Origin: Aldehydirespirator sp965221185
GTDB taxonomy: Bacteria > Actinomycetota > Acidimicrobiia > Acidimicrobiales > Aldehydirespiratoraceae
NCBI GenBank assembly: GCA_965221185.1
Contig: OZ244866.1
Span: 186,001 to 250,000, forward strand
DNA: 64,000 bases
Direction of reading: 5' to 3'
Each line of letters begins with the position of its first letter. Position 1 is the first letter of the stretch. The notes below the pieces were generated by a model. The model searched no databases. It had not been told where the DNA came from and was given only the letters and a program-made list of their open reading frames with translations. A program made the position numbers and the translations under genes. This document shows positions 17,893-26,059 of this stretch, piece after piece.

Positions 17893-18318
17893 TCAAGCGT
17901 CCGCGAGCCGCAGACCGGTGGCCGTGTCGAACAGGTGCACCGCCTCGGGCTTGGGAACGAGGCTCACCTGGTCGCCAAGCTGCGATGAGCTGAGGCCCTC
18001 GGTCCGCATCACCACCTCCCGATGTTCCATGCCCTGGGCGGTGCAGTACAGGTACGACTCGGAACCCAACTCCTCGATCACATCGACGGTGGCGTCGAGC
18101 CCGCCCTCGCTGCCGACGACCCAGCTCTCGGGCCGCACGCCGATGCTGACCGCGGCGGACGTGAGCCCGCTCGACTGGTCCGGCGTGAGCTCGACCGTCA
18201 GCGAGCCGGCGTTCGCCACACCGTCGCTGACGGTTGCGTCGAGCAGGTTCATGGCGGGCGAGCCGATGAAGCCGGCCACGAACAGGTTGGCGGGCCGGGT
18301 GAACAGCTGGCGCGGCGA
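17893..18318 (-). pseudogene. C-terminal half of a MalK/UgpC-type sugar ABC transporter ATPase, truncated
   Basis: About 140 codons match only the part after the nucleotide-binding domain: a LFTRPANLFVAGFIGSPAMN segment at the ATPase-regulatory boundary, then the TOBE-type domain (VSIGVRPESW). Walker A, the ABC signature and Walker B are all missing. Going upstream, the resemblance stops at about 18315-18325, where antisense sequence becomes alpha-galactosidase. The open frame runs on to 18657, but those extra codons are only the shadow of the galactosidase gene. It is followed without a gap by galT. Confidence 0.75.
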
Positions 18319-20113
18319 TGCGCACTGCGTCGCGCTCACCACGACGATCGAGCTCGGCCACGCCCTCACCGTGCGGGTGGAACTGGTCAACACGAGCGAG
18401 CGCGAGCGGTATCTGCTCGACGGGCTGAGCGTCACGCTGCCCGTTCCCCAGCGAGCCGCCGAGTTGTCCACGTTCACCGGGCGCTGGGCCCGCGAGTTCC
18501 AGCCCGTGCGGATGCCGTGGACCCAGGGGGCCTGGACGGTCGAGAACCGCCGGGGCCGCCCGTCCCACGAGCATCCCCCGCTGCTGTTCGCGGGCACGCC
18601 CAGCTTCGGCGAGTGGAGCGGCAGCGTGTGGGGGGCGCACCTCGCGTGGAGCGGCAATCACGCGCTGGTCGCCGACAGGCTGGCGGACGGGCGGCGCTAC
18701 ATCCAGCTCGGCGAGCTGCTCCACCCGGGTGAGCTCACCCTCGAGCCGGGAGCGTCGTACCGCAGCCCCGAAGTGGTGGCGGTGCACAGCGGAGCCGGGT
18801 TGACCGCGGCCACGCAGCAGTTCCACCGTCACCTGCGGGCCCGGCCGACGCACCCGCAGTCCCCGCGGCCGGTGCTGTTCAACACATGGGAGGCTGTCCA
18901 CTTCGATCATGACCTCGACAGGCTCCGGGCCCTGGCCGACCGGGCCGCACGGGTCGGGGTGGAGAGGTTCGTGCTCGACGACGGCTGGTTCGGGTCGCGG
19001 CGCGACGAAACGTCGGGTCTCGGCGACTGGGTGGTGTCGCATGACGCCCACCCTCAGGGCCTCGGCCCGCTGATCGAGCACGTCACCGGGCTCGGTATGC
19101 AGTTCGGTATCTGGGTCGAGCCGGAGATGGTCAGTCCCGACAGCGACGTCTACCGGGCCCACCCCGAGTGGGCGCTCACCACCGACGGGTACGAACCGGT
19201 GCTGGCCAGGCACCAGCTCGTGCTCGACCTCGCCGAGCAGGACCCATTCGACCATGTGCTCGGCCAACTCGATGCCCTGCTAAGCGACCACGACATCGCA
19301 TACCTGAAATGGGACATGAACCGTGACCACATCGGGGCCAGCGGCGCCCGGGGCGCGGCGGGCACCCACGAGCAGACTCTGGCGCTGCACCGGCTCCTGG
19401 ATGAATTGCACGAGCGGCATCCCGGCGTGGAGATCGAGAGCTGCTCGTCGGGCGGGGCCCGGATCGACCACGAGATGCTGCGACGGACTGTGCGGGTGTG
19501 GACGAGCGATTGTGTCGACGCACTGGAGCGCCAGACGATCCAGCGCGGGGCATCGATGCTGATCCCGCCCGAGCTGATGGGCGCTCACCTCGGCCCCGAG
19601 CGGGCGCCCGCCACCGGCCGGCGCCACGATCTTGCGTTCCGGGCCGCCACCGCGCTCTTCGGCCATTTCGGCATCGAGTGGAACCTGCTCGGGCTCGACG
19701 ACGCCGAACTCCACGCCGTAGCCGAGATGGTCGCCCTGCACCGGCGGTTCAGGGCGCTACTGCACGGCGGCGACGCTGTGCGCTTCGACACGGAGCCCAC
19801 CTACATCGCGCACGGGGTGTACGCACCCAACCGATCAGAGGCGCTCGTGAGCTTCGCGGCGGTGGCGTGGGCGCCGAGCCAGACGCCGCCGCCGCTGCTG
19901 GTGCCCGGGCTCGATCCTGATCGGCGCTACAAGGTGGGACACCTGCCGCTTCCGGGCGAACGGCGATGGCCGCAGCGCTCTGCCTCGGCATGGACGACCG
20001 GCGGCGCTGTCCTGGCGGGTGACGAACTGGCGCACATCGGCCTGCAGGCGCCCCCGCTGCACGCCGAGACTGCGATACTGATCCACATCCAGGCCGTGCG
20101 AAGCTCCGCTTGA
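18318..20113 (+). pseudogene. alpha-galactosidase (GH36), N-terminally truncated
   Basis: About 598 codons resemble GH36 from the middle of its N-terminal beta-sandwich domain onward. The (beta/alpha)8 barrel is intact: FVLDDGWFGSRRD, the nucleophile Asp in YLKWDMNRDH and the acid/base Asp in VWTSDCVDALERQ. Some 100-150 N-terminal residues usual in the family are missing, and sequence left of about 18325 belongs to an antisense transporter ATPase. The frame stays open upstream, and ATG at 18251 or GTG at 18371 could start a product, so residual expression is possible, but it is most simply a deletion derivative. Confidence 0.75.
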
Positions 20114-20238
20114 GGTGATCGGCCCTGGCACGATCCCACCTTCGGGCGATTCAGACGGAGCAGGTCGGCCGCGGATGGGCTGTCGGAACCACCGCCGACC
20201 CGGATGGTCGGGCCCGGGGACTGTGCGGAGCGCTCGCC

Positions 20239-21252
20239 TCAGGGGTTGTCGGGCGGAATGGTTATGGCGATCTTGCCGGTGTGCTCGCCGGCCTGCTGGA
20301 CGCGCTGAGCCTCGGCCAGCTCGGTCCAGTCGAACGTGTGGCTGACATGGGGGCGTATTCCCGAGCCCATCGCCGCGGCCAGGTCCCGCAGGGCGGCCAC
20401 GCTGCCCACGGCGACGCCCTGGAGCCGGATCTGGCGGGTCATCACCGATGCCACCGGAATCTTCGCCGCTCCGAAGCCCGACAGCACCCCGATGACCGCG
20501 ACGGTGCCGTCCATTCGGGCTGCCTTGATGGACCGGGCCAGAGTGTGCTCGCCGCCGAGGTCGATCACCAGGTCGGCGCCCCAGCCGTCGGTGATGTCGA
20601 TGACGGCGTCGTGCCATTCGGGGGTTGACACGTAATTGATGACGTGGTCGGCGCCGAGCGAGCGGGCGGTGTCGAGCTTCTCGTCCGACGACGACGTGAC
20701 GACCACGGTGGCGCCCGCGGCTGCGGCCAGCTGCACCGCGTACAGCGACACGCCGCCGGTTCCCTGGGTCACCACCACGTCACCGGGTTTCACGTCGGCT
20801 ACCCGCAGCGCGCTCCAGGCGGTGACCCCGGCACACACGAGCGTGGCCGCCTCGCCGTCGCTGAGGTGGACCGGCGCCGCGACCAGCGCATTGGCCGGAT
20901 AGGCCATGTGCTGCTGGAGCCACCCGTCGCCGGTGTCGCCCGGCGTGATCCGGTGCTTCTCCCGGGTCAGGCCTCCGTCGAGCCACAGCGGGTGGAAGGC
21001 ACCCACCACCCGGTCGCCGACGGCCACATCGTCGACGTCGGCTGCCACCGCTACGACCTCGCCGCAGCCGTCGGTCATGGGCACCCGGGGCCACGGACCC
21101 CGGATCAGGCCGATCAGGTTGACCAGGTCGTGGTAGTTCATGCTCGATGCCCGCACCGCCACCACCGCCTGGCCAGGGCCCGGCTCGGGCACGGGCCGGC
21201 TCTCGGGTCGGAGCGCCTCGCCCGGCCCGGCCATCACCATGGCAATGCTCAC
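20239..21252 (-). CDS. zinc-type alcohol dehydrogenase / quinone oxidoreductase-like protein (MDR family)
   Basis: 337 residues. The substrate domain has SSMNYHDLVNLIG and MTDGCGEVVAV, where classical zinc alcohol dehydrogenases have GHE, so the catalytic zinc site may be absent or altered. The NAD(P)-binding segment is TQGTGGVSLYAVQLAAAAGA, followed by LGADHVINY. This pattern is commonest in NAD(P)-dependent alcohol dehydrogenase/quinone reductase-like members. Substrate is unknown. The 125 bp on its 3' side, before the galactosidase gene, hold nothing recognisable. Confidence 0.8.
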   Translation of the reverse strand: MSIAMVMAGPGEALRPESRPVPEPGPGQAVVAVRASSMNYHDLVNLIGLIRGPWPRVPMTDGCGEVVAVAADVDDVAVGDRVVGAFHPLWLDGGLTREKHRITPGDTGDGWLQQHMAYPANALVAAPVHLSDGEAATLVCAGVTAWSALRVADVKPGDVVVTQGTGGVSLYAVQLAAAAGATVVVTSSSDEKLDTARSLGADHVINYVSTPEWHDAVIDITDGWGADLVIDLGGEHTLARSIKAARMDGTVAVIGVLSGFGAAKIPVASVMTRQIRLQGVAVGSVAALRDLAAAMGSGIRPHVSHTFDWTELAEAQRVQQAGEHTGKIAITIPPDNP

Positions 21253-21509
21253 GGTTGAAGCCCGTCGCCGGCCCTCGTCAACCGCCGTCTGCGTACGTGC
21301 AACCTCTCGACCGTCACCGGCAGCAGGCTACGGCGCCTGCGTCGCAGCTATCGGTGCACGGCTCTGTCGACCCTTGCCGCCTGGCATCGCCCAATATGGA
21401 GTTCCTCACCACCGCAGTCGGCCTTCCGCACTGACCGCGTCCGGGCCTGCGATGGCGCGATCGATGGCGCGATAAGGCGAAACGGTCGGGCGCGGGCAAC
21501 ACTGGCGGC
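21253..21509. other. intergenic region without recognised gene
   Basis: 257 bp between divergently transcribed alcohol dehydrogenase and gamma-glutamyltransferase. The only structure I see is a short direct repeat, GATGGCGCGAT, present twice within 25 bp near 21450-21475. It presumably holds both promoters. Confidence 0.4.
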
Positions 21510-23090
21510 ATGTCTCGACTTCCTTCTGCCGTCACTCGCGCCTCGGTGTCGGGGATGGTCTCGACCGTCGATCACCTGGCCACGGGTGTCGGGGTGGACC
21601 TGCTGCGCAAGGGCGGGTCGGCCGCGGACGCGGCGGTGGGCGCCAACGCGGTGCTGGCCGTGACGTCGCCTCACATGTGCGGTCCCGGTGGCGATGTGTG
21701 GGCGTTGGTGCATGACGGGGGCAGTGAGCCGCCGGCTGCGCTCGACAGCGCCGGGTTTGCGGGCTCGGGGGCCGACGCCGAGCGGCTGCGGGCGCAGGGC
21801 TGTGATGAGATGCCGCTGCACGGCGATGTTGCCTCGGTGACCGTGCCCGGAGCAGTTGACGGCTGGCTGGCCCTGCACGCCCGCTACGGGCGGCTGCCGC
21901 TGGCCGATGTGCTGGCCGAGGCGGTGCGGATCGCTGAGGCAGGGTTCGCAGCCTCGCCGTTGCTGGCCGAGCGGGCCGGCGAGGTGGCCGGCGTGGAGGG
22001 CAACACCGACATCCCGGCCGGTCTCCGGCCCGGCGCCGTGGTGCGGCGCCCCGGCACGGCCCGAGCGCTTAGGGCGGTGATCGAGCAGGGCCGCAACGGG
22101 TTCTACGGCGGCGAGTTCGGCGAGGGCCTGATCGCGCTCGGCGCGGGCGAGTACAGCGAGGCCGACCTCGCCCGGCCGGTCGCCCGCTGGGTGGAGCCGG
22201 TGCGGGCCGAGGCCTTCGATCATGTGCTGTGGACGGTGCCGCCCACCTCGCAGGGCTACCTGACCCTGGCCGGGGCTTGGATCGCCGACGGCCTCGACGT
22301 CGGCGAATCCGACGATGGGCGGTGGGCCCATCTACTGATCGAAGCGGCCTCGCAGGCCGCCCACGACCGGGTGCGGGTCCTGTACGAGGGCGCCGACGGC
22401 CAGGCGCTGGTCGATCCGGTCCGCCTTGGCCCCCGGCGCGCCGCCATCGACGCCGACCGGGCCGGCAACGTCGTCGCCCCCGCAGGGGCGGGTGACACCA
22501 CCTATCTGTGCGCGGTGGACGGCGACGGCATGGGCGTGTCGCTCATCAACTCCAACGCCAGCGGCTTCGGCTCCCACCTGATGGCCGGGAGCACAGGCAT
22601 CTTCCTGCACAACCGGGGCATCGGCTTCAACCTGGTTCCCGGCCACCCGGCCGAGTACGCCCCCGGCCGCCGTCCGCCCCACACGCTGTCGCCGGCGCTG
22701 GTCACCAATCCCGACGGCTCGCTGCGCCAGGTCGTGGGCACGATGGGCGGCGACTCGCAGCCCCAGATCCTGTTGCAGCTGCTGGCTCGAACCCTGGGCC
22801 TCGGCCAGTCGCCCGGCGCCGCCATTCGCGCCCCCCGCTGGGTCCTGGGCCCCGACGACCACGAGGCCGGCTTCGCCACCTGGCGCCCCGGCCAGGGCCG
22901 CAGGGTGCTGGTCGAGGACGCCGCCACCGGCTGGCACGAGTCCCTAGCCGCCCGAGGCCACACCACCGACCTGCGCGATGAAGCGCCCCACAGCTTCGGC
23001 CACGCCCACCTCATCGAGGTCACCGAGCACGGCACCCTCGCCGGAGCCGCCGACCCCAGAGCCCAAGTAGGAGTAGCCGCCGGCCTCTAG
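21510..23090 (+). CDS. ggt: gamma-glutamyltransferase family protein
   Basis: 526 residues. The family transfers or hydrolyses gamma-glutamyl groups and self-cleaves before a catalytic Thr. The N-terminal half shows VDHLATGVGVDLLRKGGSAAD and CGPGGDVWALV. The cleavage site is GAGDTTYL, with the nucleophile probably Thr330, and SNASGFGSHL and PPHTLSPALV follow. No clear signal peptide is visible, so a cytoplasmic role or a non-glutathione substrate is possible. It resembles the actinobacterial group often annotated as GGT or cephalosporin acylase-like. Confidence 0.88.
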   Translation: MSRLPSAVTRASVSGMVSTVDHLATGVGVDLLRKGGSAADAAVGANAVLAVTSPHMCGPGGDVWALVHDGGSEPPAALDSAGFAGSGADAERLRAQGCDEMPLHGDVASVTVPGAVDGWLALHARYGRLPLADVLAEAVRIAEAGFAASPLLAERAGEVAGVEGNTDIPAGLRPGAVVRRPGTARALRAVIEQGRNGFYGGEFGEGLIALGAGEYSEADLARPVARWVEPVRAEAFDHVLWTVPPTSQGYLTLAGAWIADGLDVGESDDGRWAHLLIEAASQAAHDRVRVLYEGADGQALVDPVRLGPRRAAIDADRAGNVVAPAGAGDTTYLCAVDGDGMGVSLINSNASGFGSHLMAGSTGIFLHNRGIGFNLVPGHPAEYAPGRRPPHTLSPALVTNPDGSLRQVVGTMGGDSQPQILLQLLARTLGLGQSPGAAIRAPRWVLGPDDHEAGFATWRPGQGRRVLVEDAATGWHESLAARGHTTDLRDEAPHSFGHAHLIEVTEHGTLAGAADPRAQVGVAAGL

Positions 23091-23099
23091 GCGTGCGCT

Positions 23100-23324
23100 T
23101 CAGGCCGGGATGTCGCTCGGTTGCGCTATTTCGACTTCAACCTCAACGTTGTCTGCGTCCACCTCCAAGAGGTCCGCGACGACGCTTCGAGCTACTTCTT
23201 CCACCTCGGCCAGGCTGCGAGCCTGGCTCACGCCGAGCATGTTGTCGGGAAGGCCTGAGGCGATCTTGATCTCCCACCATTCTCCAGATCGCACCGCGAC
23301 AGCGCGGAAGGTCTTCGTGGTCAT
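23100..23324 (-). CDS. hicB: HicB-family antitoxin
   Basis: A 74-residue single-domain protein with the HicB fold pattern: RSGEWWEIKIASGLPDNMLGVSQARSLAEVEEVARSVV, then an acidic C-terminus. It lacks a separate DNA-binding domain, as in many short actinobacterial HicB-like antitoxins. Its ATG overlaps the stop of the reconstructed hicA frame (ATGA), the usual hicAB arrangement. With hicA frameshifted it may be an orphan. Confidence 0.7.
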   Translation of the reverse strand: MTTKTFRAVAVRSGEWWEIKIASGLPDNMLGVSQARSLAEVEEVARSVVADLLEVDADNVEVEVEIAQPSDIPA

Positions 23325-23540
23325 TGTCCCTCCCTGGTGAGTCTCTCCAAGTGGTCAGTCAATCCACTCATGATGGCCCGCGTCGTTCCTTCGGCGATCT
23401 CCCGGTGTCTCGGGATGGAAAAATGTGAGCCCGGCACATTCCCAGATCTCGTGGCTGCCTTGACGCACGACCTCCGCCCTCTGTCTGTGTTGTTTGGCCA
23501 GCTCGCGGATCTGCTTCACCAATTCCGTTCGCTTGGGCAT
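23321..23540 (-). pseudogene. hicA: HicA-family toxin gene with a one-base frameshift
   Basis: The first 40 codons read as HicA: KRTELVKQIRELAKQH, then GSHEIWECAGLTF with the conserved catalytic-type His. At an A5 run (23419-23423; T5 on the coding strand) the frame breaks into unrelated sequence ending at 23355. Removing one base restores SIPRHREIAEGTTRAIM and a 72-residue protein whose TGA overlaps the hicB ATG. The gene is therefore either inactivated by a +1 slip or the extra base is a sequencing error. HicA toxins are mRNA interferases. Confidence 0.75.
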
Positions 23541-23544
23541 CGTA

Positions 23545-23556
23545 CCAGTGTACTGG
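23545..23556. promoter_or_regulatory. candidate hicAB operator palindrome
   Basis: CCAGT-GT-ACTGG lies 5 bp upstream of the hicA start, within an AT-rich stretch (about 23557-23610) unlike the surrounding sequence. On the coding strand TTGACT lies just upstream of it. HicB proteins often repress their own promoter, so this is a reasonable operator candidate; it is inference from position and symmetry. Confidence 0.4.
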
Positions 23557-23715
23557 AAGTTAGTCAAACTATGATGTTTAATGATGTAATATACAGATTC
23601 GTGTAGTAACCGTTCAAGACTCCACGCGCCCGACGTCCAGACAGTGGGCCCCGAGGAGCCCTTGGCACTGTCCTGTTCTGAACACTCCCGCTGTCTCGGC
23701 GCTAGAAGTATGGGC

Positions 23716-23946
23716 ATGACGAGCATCCGGGTGAAGAACGTGCCGAGCGATGTCCATCAGAAGCTTCGGCGACGTGCCGCCGAAGCTGGGCAGTCGTTGC
23801 CGGAGTACCTGCTGCACCTTCTGTGCGAGCAGGCTCGCACCCCGACCCTTGAGGAGGTGCTTGAGCGCGCCAGTGACCGGGACGGGGGCAACATCGGTAC
23901 AGCCGAAGCGGTCGCAGCCGTGCGGGCCGACCGCGACTCGCGATGA
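23716..23946 (+). CDS. ribbon-helix-helix antitoxin, VapB/FitA-like
   Basis: 76 residues. The start SIRVKNVPSDVHQKLRRRAA followed by AGQSLPEYLLHLL is the classic ribbon-helix-helix of FitA/StbC-type antitoxins, with a C-terminal toxin-binding tail. The ATG at 23710 would add two residues. Its stop overlaps an ATG (ATGA), as for a vapBC operon, but the toxin frame stops after 16 codons, so the antitoxin seems orphaned. Confidence 0.75.
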   Translation: MTSIRVKNVPSDVHQKLRRRAAEAGQSLPEYLLHLLCEQARTPTLEEVLERASDRDGGNIGTAEAVAAVRADRDSR

Positions 23947-23993
23947 TCGTGCCGGATTGTCGTGGCATCCGCTGTCGAGTGGAAGTCGCCTAG
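23943..23993 (+). pseudogene. 16-codon stub of a VapC-type toxin gene
   Basis: ATG overlapping the antitoxin stop begins MIVPDC and ends at TAG after 16 codons. VapC toxins commonly begin MIVxDxS with the first catalytic Asp at this position, so the position, overlap and first residues fit. The remaining 110 or so codons of a PIN-domain protein are absent; an unrelated gene starts 15 bp later. The identity is inferred from so few residues that it is uncertain. Confidence 0.35.
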
Positions 23994-24007
23994 CCGGGGA
24001 GGTCGGA

Positions 24008-24958
24008 GTGACTACGACAGTCGTCTGCTGGAACATCGCCAAGCGGTGGGAACCGTGGCGCCAGCTTGTGGAGATGGACGCCGATGTCGCCCTGCTGCAG
24101 GAAGCCGCCATGCCGCCGGCAGATGTGGCCGAGAGAGTTGATACGGGTCCCGACGAGCATTGGGACTTGAATGTCTGGAATTCGCGTTGGTGGGAGGGTC
24201 GCTTCGAGAATCTGTACGACCGTTGGTCGATGGTGGTGAAGCTGTCTGACCGGGTCGAGGTCGATTGGTTCAAGCAGATCAGTCCGATAGGCGGGATGGC
24301 CGAGGACGAGATTGCTGCTAGCGGCATTGGCACGATCGCGGCCGCCCGCGTCAAACCCACAGATGGGTCGGCGCCGTTCATAGCGGTGGTGGCGGTGGAC
24401 ATGCCTGTTGGCTTGCCGGGGGTGGAGCGGCGGACCACGGATGCGGAGGCCCGTGCGTTGTTGGGGCCGCGGCGGCCGTCATTGTTCTGGACGCCGCCGC
24501 TGTGCGTGCTGGAAGCGGGAGATCACACCGAGGCGAACCGCCGGTCGCGGGAGCGCACCGGCTGGGGACTGTCGGCCCAGTCGTTCAACCTGCTGCCGAA
24601 GATCAGGGAGGTGCGGGAGGCGCTGCCAACCGAGTCGTTCGCCCCGCCGACACGGCCTCGGGCTGCAGAAGTTCATCCTGAGACGAGTTTCGCCCTGCTG
24701 GCGGGAGCGCCGATGCGGGCCTCCAAGCGGACCCGAGTCGGCGTTGACGAGCGACTGGCGGCCTTGGAGGGTGTCTTTTCCAACGTCGATGACGCTGTCC
24801 GCGGGCCCTTTCAGGGTCCACCGCGTGCGAGCCTTGATGATCGGCTTGACGCCGCAGCCGCGGCTTGGACGGCTCGGCGCATCGCCTCGGGCGAAGCGGA
24901 TTGCCTCGGCGAGCGCGAGTTCGACGAGACCGGCTACCCGATGCACATTTGGGTTTAG
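24008..24958 (+). CDS. chimeric ORF: phosphodiesterase N-terminal half joined to DUF429 C-terminal part
   Basis: 316 residues from GTG. Residues 1-126 match the start of an endonuclease/exonuclease/phosphatase protein: VVCWNIAKRWEPW, then ALLQEA with the metal-binding Glu32. The second half of that fold, with the GDLN and SDH motifs, is missing. From about residue 127 the protein becomes a DUF429 predicted nuclease (VAVDMPVGLP, then an RRTTDAEARALLGPRRPSLF-like segment), lacking the usual first 50 or so residues. The switch is in frame, near 24386. It looks like a deletion fusion of two genes and is unlikely to keep the first activity. Confidence 0.7.
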   Translation: MTTTVVCWNIAKRWEPWRQLVEMDADVALLQEAAMPPADVAERVDTGPDEHWDLNVWNSRWWEGRFENLYDRWSMVVKLSDRVEVDWFKQISPIGGMAEDEIAASGIGTIAAARVKPTDGSAPFIAVVAVDMPVGLPGVERRTTDAEARALLGPRRPSLFWTPPLCVLEAGDHTEANRRSRERTGWGLSAQSFNLLPKIREVREALPTESFAPPTRPRAAEVHPETSFALLAGAPMRASKRTRVGVDERLAALEGVFSNVDDAVRGPFQGPPRASLDDRLDAAAAAWTARRIASGEADCLGEREFDETGYPMHIWV

Positions 24959-25034
24959 CCGTCCCACGCGGGCGGATACGCGCCGGATTACCCTTGGCAG
25001 CGTCAGGGACCCGGCCAGGCGGGAGGTGTGAGCG

Positions 25035-25952
25035 GTGTTCGAGCGGTTCACCGACAGGGCCCGTCGAGTCGTGATCCTGGCCCAGGAAGAGGCGCGCCTT
25101 CTCAACCACAACTTCATCGGCACCGAGCACATCCTGCTGGGCCTCATCCACATTCACGAGGGGGTGGCGGCCAAGGCGCTGGAGTCGCTGGAAATCAGCC
25201 TGGAGTCGGTGCGGGGCGAGGTGGAGGAGATCATCGGCCCGGGCGGCGAGCCGCCCGAAGGCCACATTCCCTTCACGCCCAGGGCCAAGCGGGTGCTCGA
25301 GTTGAGCCTGCGCGAGGCGCTGCAACTCGGCCACAACTACATCGGCACCGAGCACGTCCTGCTGGGCCTGATCCGTGAGGGTGAGGGAGTCGCCGCGCAG
25401 GTGCTGGTCAAGCTGGGCGCGGATCTGGCCCGGGTGCGCGAGCAGGTTGTCCATCTACTGGCGACCCTGGGAGAGATGTCCTCGTTGGCCTCGGGGGGTG
25501 AGTCGGAGCGGGTTGTCGGCGAGCCCTCGGCCAGCCGGTCAAGCGTCTTGGCGAGCCGGGAACGCGTCAACGTCTCCAGCGGGGGGCCTCTGGAGGCGAC
25601 CGTCGGGTACTCCCGGGCAGTTCGGGTAGGCGACCAGGTGGCCGTGGCCGGCACGACAACGCTTCAGCCCGGCGGGGTCGATCATCCCGGCGACTGCTAC
25701 TTGCAGACCCGGACGGTGCTGCGGCTGATCGAGGACGCGCTGCGCCAAGCGGGGGCGAGCCTCAGCGATGTGGTGCGGACGCGGGCGTTTCTCACCGACA
25801 TCTCGAAGGCGGACGACTACGGGCGGGCCCACGGCGAGGTGTTCGGCGACATCCGTCCCGCGGCCACGTTGGTGGAGGTCTCGGCTCTTGTGCACCCCGA
25901 CCTCGTGGTTGAGATCGAGGTCGACGCCATCGTGTCGTCGGCGGGCGTCTGA
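25035..25952 (+). CDS. ClpC N-terminal domain fused to a RidA-family domain
   Basis: 305 residues from GTG. Residues 1-145 are two tandem Clp N repeats nearly identical to the start of actinobacterial ClpC (FERFTDRARRVVILAQEEA, NHNFIGTEHILLGLI, GHNYIGTEHVLLGLI). No AAA+ domain follows. After a 30-residue Ser/Glu-rich linker, residues 176-300 are a complete RidA/YjgF domain with IRPAATLVEV, where Arg274 is the residue that binds the imine substrate carboxylate in RidA. ClpC N domains bind adaptors and substrates; RidA hydrolyses reactive enamines or imines. ATG at 25474 might give a separate RidA product. Confidence 0.8.
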   Translation: MFERFTDRARRVVILAQEEARLLNHNFIGTEHILLGLIHIHEGVAAKALESLEISLESVRGEVEEIIGPGGEPPEGHIPFTPRAKRVLELSLREALQLGHNYIGTEHVLLGLIREGEGVAAQVLVKLGADLARVREQVVHLLATLGEMSSLASGGESERVVGEPSASRSSVLASRERVNVSSGGPLEATVGYSRAVRVGDQVAVAGTTTLQPGGVDHPGDCYLQTRTVLRLIEDALRQAGASLSDVVRTRAFLTDISKADDYGRAHGEVFGDIRPAATLVEVSALVHPDLVVEIEVDAIVSSAGV

Positions 25953-26059
25953 CGGCTGGACGTCGCCAGGCAGGCAAGGTCTACGCCATCGTCTCGCCCA
26001 AGCGGGCCTGACATCTGGCTTCGGGGAGTGCCGGCTCGCGCGCCGGTAGGGTTTCGGCG

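Noticed and set aside
17477..18250. An N-terminal extension of the alpha-galactosidase frame by some 258 codons
   Set aside because: This part is antisense to galT and the MalK-like remnant and does not resemble a GH36 N-terminus.
18319..18657. N-terminal extension of the MalK-like remnant on the minus strand
   Set aside because: It is the shadow of the galactosidase gene and carries no Walker motifs.
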